DNA from: Aphanothece sacrum FPU1
GTDB lineage: Bacteria; Cyanobacteriota; Cyanobacteriia; Cyanobacteriales; Microcystaceae
DNA: 64,000 nucleotides
Direction of reading: 5' to 3'
NCBI RefSeq assembly: GCF_003864295.1
Contig: NZ_BDQK01000007.1
Location: 1-64,000, forward strand
Part shown: positions 25,934-34,235 of the stretch, piece after piece
How positions within the stretch are numbered: the stretch's first letter is position 1
How the letters are laid out: each line of letters starts with the position of its first letter
Notes under the pieces: generated by a model
The model's database searches: none
What the model saw: only the letters and a program-made list of their open reading frames with translations
Told to the model about the DNA's origin: nothing
Position numbers and translations under genes: made by a program

Positions 25934-26920
25934 TTAGCTAAAATAGAAGTTAAGAGCTAAACACAATAATCCCATTAATTGTGCCGTAAAAATCAAAAGA
26001 TACACAGCAATTTTAGGGCGTAAAATAATAAATAATAACCCAATATTTTTAATATCAATTAGAGAACTCAATAGTAAAAAAGTCAGGTTAGAACCATAGA
26101 GAAAAGTAGACATCAAGGGATTAATAACATAAGGGGCCCATAGAGAACCCACAGAGGCAACCATGCTAAACAACACCATGACCAGCATTTGATTAACTGG
26201 GGTTTGGGCCCAGTCCAACAGTTGACCTTGAGGGAGAAAAACTTGAATAGCAGTAACGATCGCACAGCCTAAAATTAATATACTTCCGAGTTCGAGAAAT
26301 TCCTGAATCAGACTTTCTCCAAACAAGAGACAGCGTTTTGGCCAAGTTAGAGGTATCTCAGTAGTTGCCGTATATTCATAGATTAAATTACCGGCCCGAT
26401 GGAGAGGTTGAGAAGTTTGGGAAGGCAGAAGATAATTACCTGAAGATAACAAGGTAGAGCGCATTTCTAGCCCAGAATTTCTTGGAATAGACTCATAGGT
26501 TTTATCCCCATAGGTACTAAAAATTAACCCCATAATAATGCCAATTAACCAAGCACTAAAAATGCGTAAAAATAACAATCTCGGATGAGTTCCTAAAACT
26601 TGCCAACTGATCCAGATGACAAAAGGATTAATAACAGGAGAAGCAATTAAGAAACTAATTGAAAGGGGGATAGAGACACCTTGAAGCAATAACCGTCTAG
26701 TTACCGGAATATTACCATATTGTCCCACCGGAAGCACCATACCTAAACTACTGCCCACAATAGCCCCCAAAATACGATTACGGGGCAATTTGGCTAGGAA
26801 ATCATGTTCATTAACAAAAACTAACAACCCACTAGATACCATAATTCCGAATAATAGGAATGGTAAAGAAGCAATAACATTGCTCAAAAAAAGAGTATAA
26901 GCGTAACTGAGTTGAGGCAT
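25934..26920 (-). CDS. DUF318/ArsP-like permease
   Basis: About 328 residues from MPQLSYAYTLFLSN. The membrane protein has eight or so spans with the family motifs GSSLGMVLPVGQYGNIPVTRR in the first half and SMVASVGSLWAPYVINP in the second. Members of this permease family (PF03773) include ArsP for organoarsenicals; most are uncharacterised. The frame extends upstream to 26992, but that would translate a 28-bp palindrome and overlap the upstream gene, so I prefer the ATG at 26920. It follows the collagen-like gene on the same strand. Confidence 0.75.
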   Translation of the reverse strand: MPQLSYAYTLFLSNVIASLPFLLFGIMVSSGLLVFVNEHDFLAKLPRNRILGAIVGSSLGMVLPVGQYGNIPVTRRLLLQGVSIPLSISFLIASPVINPFVIWISWQVLGTHPRLLFLRIFSAWLIGIIMGLIFSTYGDKTYESIPRNSGLEMRSTLLSSGNYLLPSQTSQPLHRAGNLIYEYTATTEIPLTWPKRCLLFGESLIQEFLELGSILILGCAIVTAIQVFLPQGQLLDWAQTPVNQMLVMVLFSMVASVGSLWAPYVINPLMSTFLYGSNLTFLLLSSLIDIKNIGLLFIILRPKIAVYLLIFTAQLMGLLCLALNFYFS

Positions 26921-26939
26921 AATTATATTTTCAAGTGGT

Positions 26940-26967
26940 GTAGGGGTCAACGGCCGTTGACCCCTAC
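26940..26967. repeat. Perfect 28-bp palindrome
   Basis: GTAGGGGTCAACGG is followed immediately by its exact reverse complement CCGTTGACCCCTAC. It lies between the collagen-like gene stop (26976) and the permease start (26920). The outer GTAGGGG/CCCCTAC is shared with the GGGCGGG repeats and with the GGGCGAAT palindrome near 30890. Confidence 0.95.
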
Positions 26968-26975
26968 ATTTGCGC

Positions 26976-28376
26976 TTATCTAAAAGGGCCAATTACATCT
27001 TTAACGACTATTCTTTGGTCGGCTGAATAACCAGCAAAAGAACGAGTTGCTTCTAGATTAATTTCTACTCCTAACCCTGCTTTTAGATGGTCAGGACTAA
27101 TGGGTAATTTTCCAATATTAATAGTAAATTTATTATTGTCAATTGTCACTAAATCTTCAGAAATTGCTCCTTCATACTTAGTAATATAATCAGAAACCGG
27201 ACGGAAACGAGGATCAGATCTAGTAATACTATAAGTTAACTTAAACTTAGTCGCAATTAAATTTGATTGACGAGCTTTATCGACTAATGTTAGCTTAAGT
27301 TCTGTTCCTCTGCCTGATAATCCTTGACTTTCCAATTGAGTCGCATCTCGTTGTCTAATAGCATTATAAACGATTAATTGAGTAATATTATTTTTGGGTT
27401 GAGTTGTTGCTTCAATCCATAAGTTTTTAGGTAATTCTACATTAATATTTTTATCATTTTGTAATCTAAGAGTTACTTGTTCTTGAGCAAAACTATTAAA
27501 AGATTGAGGCGCATTCCAAATGAGAATAAAAGAGCGTTCAAATCGCTCGACTAATGCTACATACTCATCATCAATAAATGATCCTGGAGCAAATAAAGAT
27601 TTTGCCCCATTGCGAGTTTCCCAAACATTTTTAGACAAAAGATAGCCTTTCTCCTTTAAATTTGCCATTGTTACTGCGGCCGCTGGTTTATCAGGTTCTA
27701 AAGGTTTATCAAAATTAATTAAGGTTAATTTTCCGGGTAAACCATCTCGTCCCCCTACACCTATCACTCCATTCGTCCCATTTTTGCCATCTTGACAACG
27801 AAATTCTAGAGTAGTACAAATATAGCCAGGATCACCAGGGTTTCCTGTACAGGTTTCGATGTTCCAGTAAGGATCAGTACAATTGCAACCGTCACCCCCA
27901 AAACCTCCCCTGCCAGGTTCTCCTCCTTTGCCTCCTGCCGCGTTAACATAGATTTGTTTTAGACTCGTTAAATCTGTACCATAAAGGGTTAAAGAACCTC
28001 CATTCCCCCCATCTCCTCCATTTCCTCCATTTCCTCCCCTACCCCCACTCGGAGCTTGCACATTATAATTAACCCCAACGGGTTGATTGTCACATCGGGC
28101 ATCTTTTCCTCTTTCTCCCTCTTTACCTTTTTCCCCATTAGCACCGACTAAATTGAGGGTAACGGGAGAACCATCGGCAAAAATCGTTAAATTGTCACTA
28201 TCCTGACCATTTTTGCCTGAGATGCCATTCTGAGCATCGGAACCATTTTGACCAAAGGGTTTGATATCCGCACCCCAAGCGACTCCAGCACAAATCTGAG
28301 ATGAGGAAGGGATGGGAATCATCAAGGAACTGATAAAAAAGGGGATAAATAGAGGTAATTTACTGAAGACTCGCAT
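26976..28376 (-). CDS. Secreted collagen-like Gly-rich protein
   Basis: 466 residues with a signal peptide (about 1-34, ending near AGVAWG). Residues 35-235 contain Gly-rich collagen-like stretches (GISGKNGQDS, GEKGKEGERGKDA, GGRGGNGGNGGDGGNGGS, GGEPGRGGFGGDG) and a Cys-rich patch (GCNCTDPYWNIETC, CTTLEFRC) that may form disulfides. Residues 240-466 look globular and beta-rich, with no family I recognise. A surface or sheath role is plausible. It is followed at close range by the permease gene on the same strand; the two are separated by a perfect palindrome. Confidence 0.65.
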   Translation of the reverse strand: MRVFSKLPLFIPFFISSLMIPIPSSSQICAGVAWGADIKPFGQNGSDAQNGISGKNGQDSDNLTIFADGSPVTLNLVGANGEKGKEGERGKDARCDNQPVGVNYNVQAPSGGRGGNGGNGGDGGNGGSLTLYGTDLTSLKQIYVNAAGGKGGEPGRGGFGGDGCNCTDPYWNIETCTGNPGDPGYICTTLEFRCQDGKNGTNGVIGVGGRDGLPGKLTLINFDKPLEPDKPAAAVTMANLKEKGYLLSKNVWETRNGAKSLFAPGSFIDDEYVALVERFERSFILIWNAPQSFNSFAQEQVTLRLQNDKNINVELPKNLWIEATTQPKNNITQLIVYNAIRQRDATQLESQGLSGRGTELKLTLVDKARQSNLIATKFKLTYSITRSDPRFRPVSDYITKYEGAISEDLVTIDNNKFTINIGKLPISPDHLKAGLGVEINLEATRSFAGYSADQRIVVKDVIGPFR

Positions 28377-28493
28377 TGATTTGTTATTCTATTAACAATA
28401 ACTGAATTCTGTGACTTCATTGAGTTAACTTTTGTTTCCTATCCTATGATCTTAAAAGTTATCAATAATAGAATGGTACGTTAGAAAAATAGG

Positions 28494-28639
28494 TTCTACT
28501 GGACAAATTATGCTAAATTAATAATTATTAATAAAAGGCTAAAGCCTTATACTATAAAAACGATCGTCCGCCTGCGCGGACTAAATTATAGGTTGCGTAG
28601 GCAACCTTTGTTTATATAGCTTAACTCTGAGCAAGTTAA
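28494..28639. repeat. 145-bp multi-hairpin repeat element (copy B, reverse orientation)
   Basis: Runs from TTCTACTGGACAAATTATGC to GCTTAACTCTGAGCAAGTTAA. It is the reverse complement of the element at 10135-10279, including the three internal palindromes (AAGGCTAAAGCCTT, GTCCGCCTGCGCGGAC, GGTTGCGTAGGCAACC). It occupies most of the space between the collagen-like gene start and the RluA gene stop. Confidence 0.9.
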
Positions 28640-28666
28640 AGTTTATTATTTGTATAGACAGATAAA

Positions 28667-30316
28667 TTAAAATTCTTCTTCGACTCTTAAATTAATACTT
28701 TTTCCTAACTGTGGGTGATAAAAATAAAGTTCTTTTGCTTGTAAATATAAACGATTTGTATCTGTTAAATTACCATATAAACGATCTCCTAAAATTGGGA
28801 TACCTAACCCTTTTTTATCAGAACAATGAACTCTTAATTGATGAGTTCGTCCCGTTAAAGGAATTAATTCAATACGAGTATAATTTCCTTCTCGACTAAT
28901 GACTCGAAATTGCGTTATACTGGGCTTACCTTGAGCAAAATTAACCTTTTGATAAGGGCGATCGCTAGGATCTCCCCACAAAGGTAATTCAATAATTCCC
29001 TGATCAATTAATAATAAATCTTCTAAAATAGCCTCATAAACTTTCTTAACTTGTCGTTGCTCAAATTGTTGACTTAACTGACGATATATATCTAAATTAC
29101 GTGCTAATAAAATGATACCAGAAGTATCTTGATCTAAGCGATGTATTGCTCTTAAATTAATCCCATCTGGTAATAAATTTTGTAAACGACTTAAGACACT
29201 ATCTTGGCGATCGCGGTAACGTCCAGGAACAGATAATAACCCTGTAGGTTTATTAACTGCTATCAAATATTGATCTTCATAAATAATAGAAAGATCTTGT
29301 AATTTACTATTATTAACTAAGGGAATAGAAGATAAACCAGATAATAAAAAACCCATTAAAGGTTGACATCTTGACTCACAGGCCCCATAAAATTCTCCGG
29401 GTACTTTATCCCCTTTTACTGGCCCCCACCAAAATTCCGCCATAGCTAAAGGTTTAAGTTGATTTATTGCCGCATAATGGAGTAATTTAGGGGCGCAACA
29501 ATCTCCGGTTCCTGTAGGTAAACCTTTAGTTTTTAACTGTTGTAAAGAAGTAGAATTTCCGGCAAAATTAGTTAAAGTATAAACAGCATTCATTTGACTT
29601 TGTAATTTACGAGATAATTCTTGACGTTGCTGTTTTAATTGAGTTATTTCTTGTTGTGCTAACTCAATCACTTCTTTGAGAGGTTTTAATATCTGATCTC
29701 GTTGCTGTTTCAATTGTTTTTTTTCTCGTTTATCGTGACGACTTGCTACATTAAGTTGTTCAATAGCAATAGCTAAACTATCCCCTGTTAAAGTTTTACA
29801 TAATATCTCTCGTTGCTGTTGTCTTTGTTGTTTACGCTGAAGATGAACAACCGCTAAATGAGCAAAATTTGTTTGCCATTCTTGTGTTAATTTGTCATAA
29901 CTTTGCCAAACTTCTAAAGATTGTAAATAAATAATTTTTTGCTTGATATTTTCTAATTGAGTTAGAGTATAAATTTCCGGTAAAATAACTTGATCTCTCC
30001 CAGGAATAGGAGGAACCCATCCCTTAACCTGAGAATTACCATTTAATAACCCAGAAAATGCTTTAATTACCCCTAATTTTTTAGCTAAAGTTTCTATTAG
30101 TAATACCCCATACATTTTACCTTCAGATGAATAACGAGGATCTCTACTAAGATCTGTCATCAAACCATTAGCAATAGCCTCAACCATCGCAGTACGGGGC
30201 AATCTTAACATAATACTCTGTTGAGGACAACGCCCCTCATACCAATAACTAGGGGGGGAATCTGGGATCATTTGATCCTCTTTCATAAACTCAGAAATTG
30301 ACTGAAAAAATACCAT
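28667..30316 (-). CDS. RluA-family pseudouridine synthase with a long N-terminal domain
   Basis: 549 residues; the family core is about 320. The catalytic block is in the C-terminal third: LRAIHRLDQDTSGIILLARN with the essential Asp, then YEAILED and LIPLTGRTHQLRVHCS. The first 330 residues form a separate part with a coiled coil (about 175-245) and conserved Cys-containing segments GTGDCCAPKLLHYAA and GACESRCQPLMGFLLSG. The synthase isomerises uridine in rRNA or tRNA. The first ATG is at 30316; an internal Met (MIPDSPPSY, codon at 30268) is an alternative start. Confidence 0.85.
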   Translation of the reverse strand: MVFFQSISEFMKEDQMIPDSPPSYWYEGRCPQQSIMLRLPRTAMVEAIANGLMTDLSRDPRYSSEGKMYGVLLIETLAKKLGVIKAFSGLLNGNSQVKGWVPPIPGRDQVILPEIYTLTQLENIKQKIIYLQSLEVWQSYDKLTQEWQTNFAHLAVVHLQRKQQRQQQREILCKTLTGDSLAIAIEQLNVASRHDKREKKQLKQQRDQILKPLKEVIELAQQEITQLKQQRQELSRKLQSQMNAVYTLTNFAGNSTSLQQLKTKGLPTGTGDCCAPKLLHYAAINQLKPLAMAEFWWGPVKGDKVPGEFYGACESRCQPLMGFLLSGLSSIPLVNNSKLQDLSIIYEDQYLIAVNKPTGLLSVPGRYRDRQDSVLSRLQNLLPDGINLRAIHRLDQDTSGIILLARNLDIYRQLSQQFEQRQVKKVYEAILEDLLLIDQGIIELPLWGDPSDRPYQKVNFAQGKPSITQFRVISREGNYTRIELIPLTGRTHQLRVHCSDKKGLGIPILGDRLYGNLTDTNRLYLQAKELYFYHPQLGKSINLRVEEEF

Positions 30317-30432
30317 ATATTTTAATAATTTGTATAGAGATCACTGCCATCTGGGATAATTTATGTTATGTTGGTCAAGAATTTGATGTTATTCTTGTCC
30401 TCTCACATTGAAAAATTTTAAGGAAAAACCAT

Positions 30433-30852
30433 ATGGTTCAATTAACAGAAGTCACTAAAAATACCGATCTCGTCTCTATTCCTTTCTCAGTTTCTCATAC
30501 TGGAGTATTAGCGACAGAAACCCGTCCTTGGGGATCATTTACTACCCTAGAAGAAGGGCCAGGATACAAAATTAAACGCATTGAAGTTAATCCCGGCCAC
30601 CGTCTCAGCTTACAAATGCACCATCATCGCAGTGAACACTGGATTGTTGTATCAGGAACCGCTAAAGTTACTTGTGGTGATCATGAAGAAATTTTAGCAG
30701 CTAATGAATCAACCTATGTTCCTCAATGTACATCTCATCGTCTGGAAAATCCAGGGGTAATTAAATTAATTCTCATTGAAGTACAGAACGGGGAATATTT
30801 AGGAGAAGATGATATTATTCGTTTTCAAGATGATTATTCTCGTCATAAATAA
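30433..30852 (+). CDS. Cupin protein of the type II mannose-6-phosphate isomerase family
   Basis: 139 residues, a single cupin barrel. RPWGSFTTLEEGPGYKIKRI and LSLQMHHHRSEHWIVVSG (metal-binding His cluster) and VPQCTSHRLENPG match the C-terminal isomerase domain of bifunctional GMP/PMI enzymes, here as a free-standing protein. It likely interconverts mannose-6-phosphate and fructose-6-phosphate for nucleotide-sugar and polysaccharide synthesis. It is preceded by AAGGAAAAACC close to the ATG. Confidence 0.82.
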   Translation: MVQLTEVTKNTDLVSIPFSVSHTGVLATETRPWGSFTTLEEGPGYKIKRIEVNPGHRLSLQMHHHRSEHWIVVSGTAKVTCGDHEEILAANESTYVPQCTSHRLENPGVIKLILIEVQNGEYLGEDDIIRFQDDYSRHK

Positions 30853-30885
30853 TAGGTAAACTCAGCTAATAATCATCTCAATTTA

Positions 30886-30914
30886 TTAGTAGGGGCGAAT
30901 GGATATTCGCCCTT
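30886..30914. repeat. GTAGGGGCGAAT/ATTCGCCC palindrome
   Basis: GGGCGAAT and ATTCGCCC pair around a GGAT loop, with GTAGGGG at the left edge. A short member of the GTAGGGG-edged palindrome class, between the cupin and tautomerase genes. Confidence 0.7.
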
Positions 30915-30936
30915 ATAAACTTTGTAGGAATATATA

Positions 30937-31143
30937 ATGCCATACGTCAATATTCAAATTATAAAAGGTGCAACAAGAGAGCAAAAATCTCAGTTAGTTA
31001 AGGATGTGACTGACTCCCTTGTGCGCGTACTGAATAAAAAACCCGAACATATTCATATTGTAATTCAAGAAATTAATGAGGAAAACTGGGGTTTTTCAGG
31101 ACTATTAACAGACGAATGGAAGCAACAGCAAGACCATGTATAG
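30937..31143 (+). CDS. 4-oxalocrotonate tautomerase-like protein
   Basis: 68 residues starting MPYVNIQI; after Met removal Pro1 is the catalytic base of this superfamily. GATREQKSQLVKDVTDSLV and HIHIVIQEI match the small 4-OT fold, which works as a hexamer. The natural substrate in cyanobacteria is unknown. GTAGGAATATATA lies just upstream of the start. Confidence 0.82.
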   Translation: MPYVNIQIIKGATREQKSQLVKDVTDSLVRVLNKKPEHIHIVIQEINEENWGFSGLLTDEWKQQQDHV

Positions 31144-31254
31144 TGTTTACAAATGGTTAATTTGAGGTATCACCAATAAAAATCACAAAAATTCATAAGA
31201 TAAGGGGGAATTTTGGATGATTAAGGTGATCGCACTACAAGATCACGAATCTGC

Positions 31255-31677
31255 TTACAGTGTCCAATTTGCGATCGCTAGTCTGGGTACTAGACTAAAA
31301 TCTCGTTGATTGCGGGTAACGATTGTGGCATTAAGAGATAATGCGATCGCAGCTATTCGCACATCTTTTTGTAGGCGATTTTTCCGTAGGGGAGGATTTT
31401 CTTTAAGCAGGTTTTTGAGACAGTTATCTGCCTCTGATGTGAAGTCTAGAATCTCAATTGTTTGGAGATATTTAACAGTTGTCCAAAGTTTTGAGTAGAG
31501 TGAGGGGAGATTATGCACTGCTGACGGATCGTTAATTCTACCAATCCAGCCGTTGAAAAGTTCTTGAACTGTAATCACAGTAACAGCAATTTGATGTAGG
31601 GAAGCATTGGCAATAACTTGGGGATGATTACAAAGAATTAGTGAAACATGATCCGTATCGAGAATATATTGAGACAT
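31255..31677 (-). CDS. VapC-type PIN-domain ribonuclease toxin
   Basis: 140 residues. The PIN acidic residues are visible: LDTDHVSLIL near the N-terminus, TVQELFNGW, and a C-terminal RIAAIALSLNATIVTRNQRDF. VapC toxins cleave tRNA or rRNA. It lies 11 bases after the upstream gene on the same strand, and the pair should form one transcript. Confidence 0.85.
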   Translation of the reverse strand: MSQYILDTDHVSLILCNHPQVIANASLHQIAVTVITVQELFNGWIGRINDPSAVHNLPSLYSKLWTTVKYLQTIEILDFTSEADNCLKNLLKENPPLRKNRLQKDVRIAAIALSLNATIVTRNQRDFSLVPRLAIANWTL

Positions 31678-31688
31678 TCAAGCCACCC

Positions 31689-32048
31689 CTATAAGTAATA
31701 GGAGGAGTCAACTTCCGTATCATCATCTGAGGTTTTTTCTGCTCGAATTTTATCCATAATGTCTTTAAAATCTGGATCGTCTTGAAAGATACCAGCAAAT
31801 TGTATCCAGGTAGGTGGTGAGGCAGAAAGTGGCACATTCCAGGAAATAGCTTCGATGTGGCTGAGTCTTTCTAAAACAGTAGCTTTAATTTGGGCGATCG
31901 CTTCTTCCCGTGTTGGTGATTCGACTCGAAAGTTAGGAAATTCCAAGATAGATGCGGCAAATTGACCATTTTTGAGAGTTTCTACCAGGAGTGTCATCTT
32001 CAGGTTAGCCAATGGCTGGGATTGCGATACATTAAGATTGATAACCAT
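31689..32048 (-). CDS. Probable antitoxin of the VapC toxin (HicB-like segment)
   Basis: 119 residues. The middle (LVETLKNGQFAASILEFPNF, then EEAIAQIKATVLERL) has the partial RNase H-like look of HicB-type proteins. The C-terminus is acidic (KTSDDDTEVDSSYY). The same type of gene precedes VapC genes in other cyanobacteria. Its DNA-binding part is not obvious. Confidence 0.65.
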   Translation of the reverse strand: MVINLNVSQSQPLANLKMTLLVETLKNGQFAASILEFPNFRVESPTREEAIAQIKATVLERLSHIEAISWNVPLSASPPTWIQFAGIFQDDPDFKDIMDKIRAEKTSDDDTEVDSSYYL

Positions 32049-32216
32049 GTTTGATATTGTTAGTTTTGAACTAAAATCAGAATACGCCTAGATTAAAACA
32101 ACTATAGTAGTCCCAAATCATTTGTGAGAAGTCGCACGCCGCATCTTGCCTGTGAGGTGCTAAAAGCGAAACCCAACAAACCTGAATGCTAATACACCAA
32201 ATTAGTCCTGTCAACC

Positions 32217-32390
32217 CAGTAGGGTGTGTTAGACGGCTAGAATCTTTGATTTAACTAGGATTTAACAATCCGTCGTAACGCACCAATTTAGATATTTTAA
32301 TCCAGTAGGGTGTGTTAGACGGCTAAAATCTTTGATTTGACTAGGATTTAACAATCCGTCCTAACGCACGGATTTAGATATTTTAATCCA
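32217..32390. repeat. 86-bp tandem duplication of an inverted-repeat element; main content of the gap 32049-32401
   Basis: Two near-identical units start at 32217 and 32303 (CAGTAGGGTGTGTTAGACGG). Each has GGTGTGTTAGACGG pairing with CCGTC(G/C)TAACGCAC and the spacer TCTTTGATTT(A/G)ACTAGG. The element type GGTGTGTTAG/CTAACGCACC also occurs alone at about 19191 and 63480. The rest of the gap has a fragment of the TTGGGTTTCG repeat type and a diverged GCATCTTGCCTGTG. Confidence 0.85.
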
Positions 32391-32401
32391 CGATACCAAT
32401 T

Positions 32402-32710
32402 ATGCCATTAGATGAAGCCAATAAATTAGATTTACAGAAGCAACTTCATACCCTTAATGAAGTTAATAAATCTCTGATCGGTTGTGAAACTATTGAGGAG
32501 GTTATTACAAAAGCATTACAACAAGTTCGTTACCACTTAAATGTTCAAGTTGCCTCTATATTTTTGTTTAATAAAGATGGCTATATCCAAGGAATGGGTA
32601 TTAATGGAATAGATAAAGATCGTCAAGAAATTGATGGTAAGAAATTTCTCCGTTGTCTAAATATTTTTACGACAGATAACTATGACTCTGATTATAATAA
32701 TATCATGTGA
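32402..32710 (+). pseudogene. Truncated GAF-domain protein
   Basis: 102 residues. The N-terminal QLHTLNEVNKSLIGCETIEEV and YHLNVQVASIFLFN are the start of a GAF domain as found in cyanobacterial sensor proteins, followed by GINGIDKDRQEIDG. In full-length relatives the domain continues for another 80-100 residues; here the sequence diverges after about residue 80 and ends. It may be a remnant, or a short protein still expressed from the operon. It is 27 bases upstream of the retropepsin-HATPase gene on the same strand. Confidence 0.55.
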
Positions 32711-32737
32711 ATATAAAATTGAACGAGAATATCACAA

Positions 32738-34165
32738 ATGTTTAAATATGGTACTTTACAACATCGATCAATTCTTAGTCCACAAGCATTTCTAGAAATT
32801 GCTAATCTTACTAACCCTGAGAACAAAGTTATAGTTCCAGCAGTAGTTGATAGTGGTGCTACGATAACTTGTATTCCTGAATCAATTATAGCAAAGCTAG
32901 GATGTCGGGCAGTGGCAGTTCAGATAATTAGAACAACGGGTTTTAGTAGCTCAATGTCTGAAAGAATGTTATATGTAATTCGTGCAAAAATTACTGATAC
33001 AACAATAGATTCATCTCTAGCTTTTGGTTATCATGAAATTCGAGTTTTTGCTATACAACAGCTAAAATACGCATTGATTGGTCGAGATATTTTGAATCAA
33101 TTTAAAGTCGTTTTAAATGCGCCACAACATAATTGGAGTTTACACAATATAGAGCATTCTGTAGAAAATTCTGTAGAGGAACCCGTATTTAAAAGCTTTT
33201 TACATAAATATAAAAATGAACTGATTGAATTTTCCGAAGATTTGCGTAAATTATCTCAAGAAAGTAATAAAAATATTACCGAAAAAGAACAGATTATAAA
33301 ACAAAGACTAGACTGGATTCAAAACAGAGTAAAAGAAATTAGAGAAGTCTTTCAAGCGGATAATACTGTATTAACGGTTGTCAATATTAATGATTTAGTC
33401 AAAGAGAATATACTATCATTTTCATCAATACAGGAAAATATAGATATTACAGAGGATTATGATAATAGTATTCCTTCGATTCAAATCAATTCTCAAGAAA
33501 TCAAAGATGTTATCTATAACTTAGTTAATAATGCAGTAGAAGCAATTAAAAAAAGCAACAAAAAAAATAAGCAAATTAAGATCAAGACCCATATTACGAC
33601 ATTAGATTATATAAATTATATTCAAGTTATCATTGAAGATAATGGAATTGGTATCATTATAACTGGTCATCCAGATCCCAACAATAGGAGGTTAGCTGAA
33701 AGACTTAAGGCTAATTTATATAAGGAAAAATCTCCAGTTAATTATCGTCAAGATATTAAAGAAATTGTTTTAGAAATACTGAAGTATAAGAAACAAATTG
33801 TTAATAGTATTATCGATGAGCAAATTGCAAAATTAAGCCCAAATCCTAAAGATATTGATATTTATGAGGAACTCAGAAAGCTTGATATAACTTCTCAACA
33901 AGATCCTAATATTATTGCTTACGAAAAAGTGAAACAAGATCCACAATGGTTAGAAAAATATCAAGGTAAATATGTCGCTTTTGTAGAAGAAAAATTAGTT
34001 GATTATGATGTAGAAGAAAATAAAGATAAAATCCGTAAGCGCATAGAAAAGAAATATCCTAATCCAACAATGTCAAGATTCTTGATAAAAGTTGAGCCAA
34101 TGGAAGATGAAATTATTGATTTGCCAAGTTCTTTATGGTTTGATGATCTTGGTTTAGACTTTTAA
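32738..34165 (+). CDS. Retropepsin-like aspartic protease domain fused to a partial HATPase and a DUF5678-like tail
   Basis: 475 residues. Residues 25-130 form a retropepsin-like domain: VVDSGATITCIPES with the catalytic D38-S-G triad and YALIGRDILNQF near 111-122. Residues 150-210 are helical. Residues 250-306 resemble the first half of a GHKL ATPase: N-box NLVNNAVEAI (261-270) and G1 box DNGIGI (301-306). The lid, G2 and later strands are missing; at about 307 it switches to a helical segment and then WLEKYQGKYVAFVEEKLVDY (404-423), which resembles DUF5678. No signal peptide, so it is cytosolic. Retropepsins act as dimers, so the protein should dimerise. The gene looks chimeric; function unknown. 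Confidence 0.6.
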   Translation: MFKYGTLQHRSILSPQAFLEIANLTNPENKVIVPAVVDSGATITCIPESIIAKLGCRAVAVQIIRTTGFSSSMSERMLYVIRAKITDTTIDSSLAFGYHEIRVFAIQQLKYALIGRDILNQFKVVLNAPQHNWSLHNIEHSVENSVEEPVFKSFLHKYKNELIEFSEDLRKLSQESNKNITEKEQIIKQRLDWIQNRVKEIREVFQADNTVLTVVNINDLVKENILSFSSIQENIDITEDYDNSIPSIQINSQEIKDVIYNLVNNAVEAIKKSNKKNKQIKIKTHITTLDYINYIQVIIEDNGIGIIITGHPDPNNRRLAERLKANLYKEKSPVNYRQDIKEIVLEILKYKKQIVNSIIDEQIAKLSPNPKDIDIYEELRKLDITSQQDPNIIAYEKVKQDPQWLEKYQGKYVAFVEEKLVDYDVEENKDKIRKRIEKKYPNPTMSRFLIKVEPMEDEIIDLPSSLWFDDLGLDF

Positions 34166-34235
34166 GATTAAAAATTGTCAGTTTAAACTATGGTATAATT
34201 CACCCGATTACTTAAATATTGGTAACAATAGTAAA

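Noticed and set aside
26921-26992. N-terminal extension of the permease
   Set aside because: It would be encoded by a perfect palindrome and overlap the preceding gene; the ATG at 26920 gives a normal family N-terminus.
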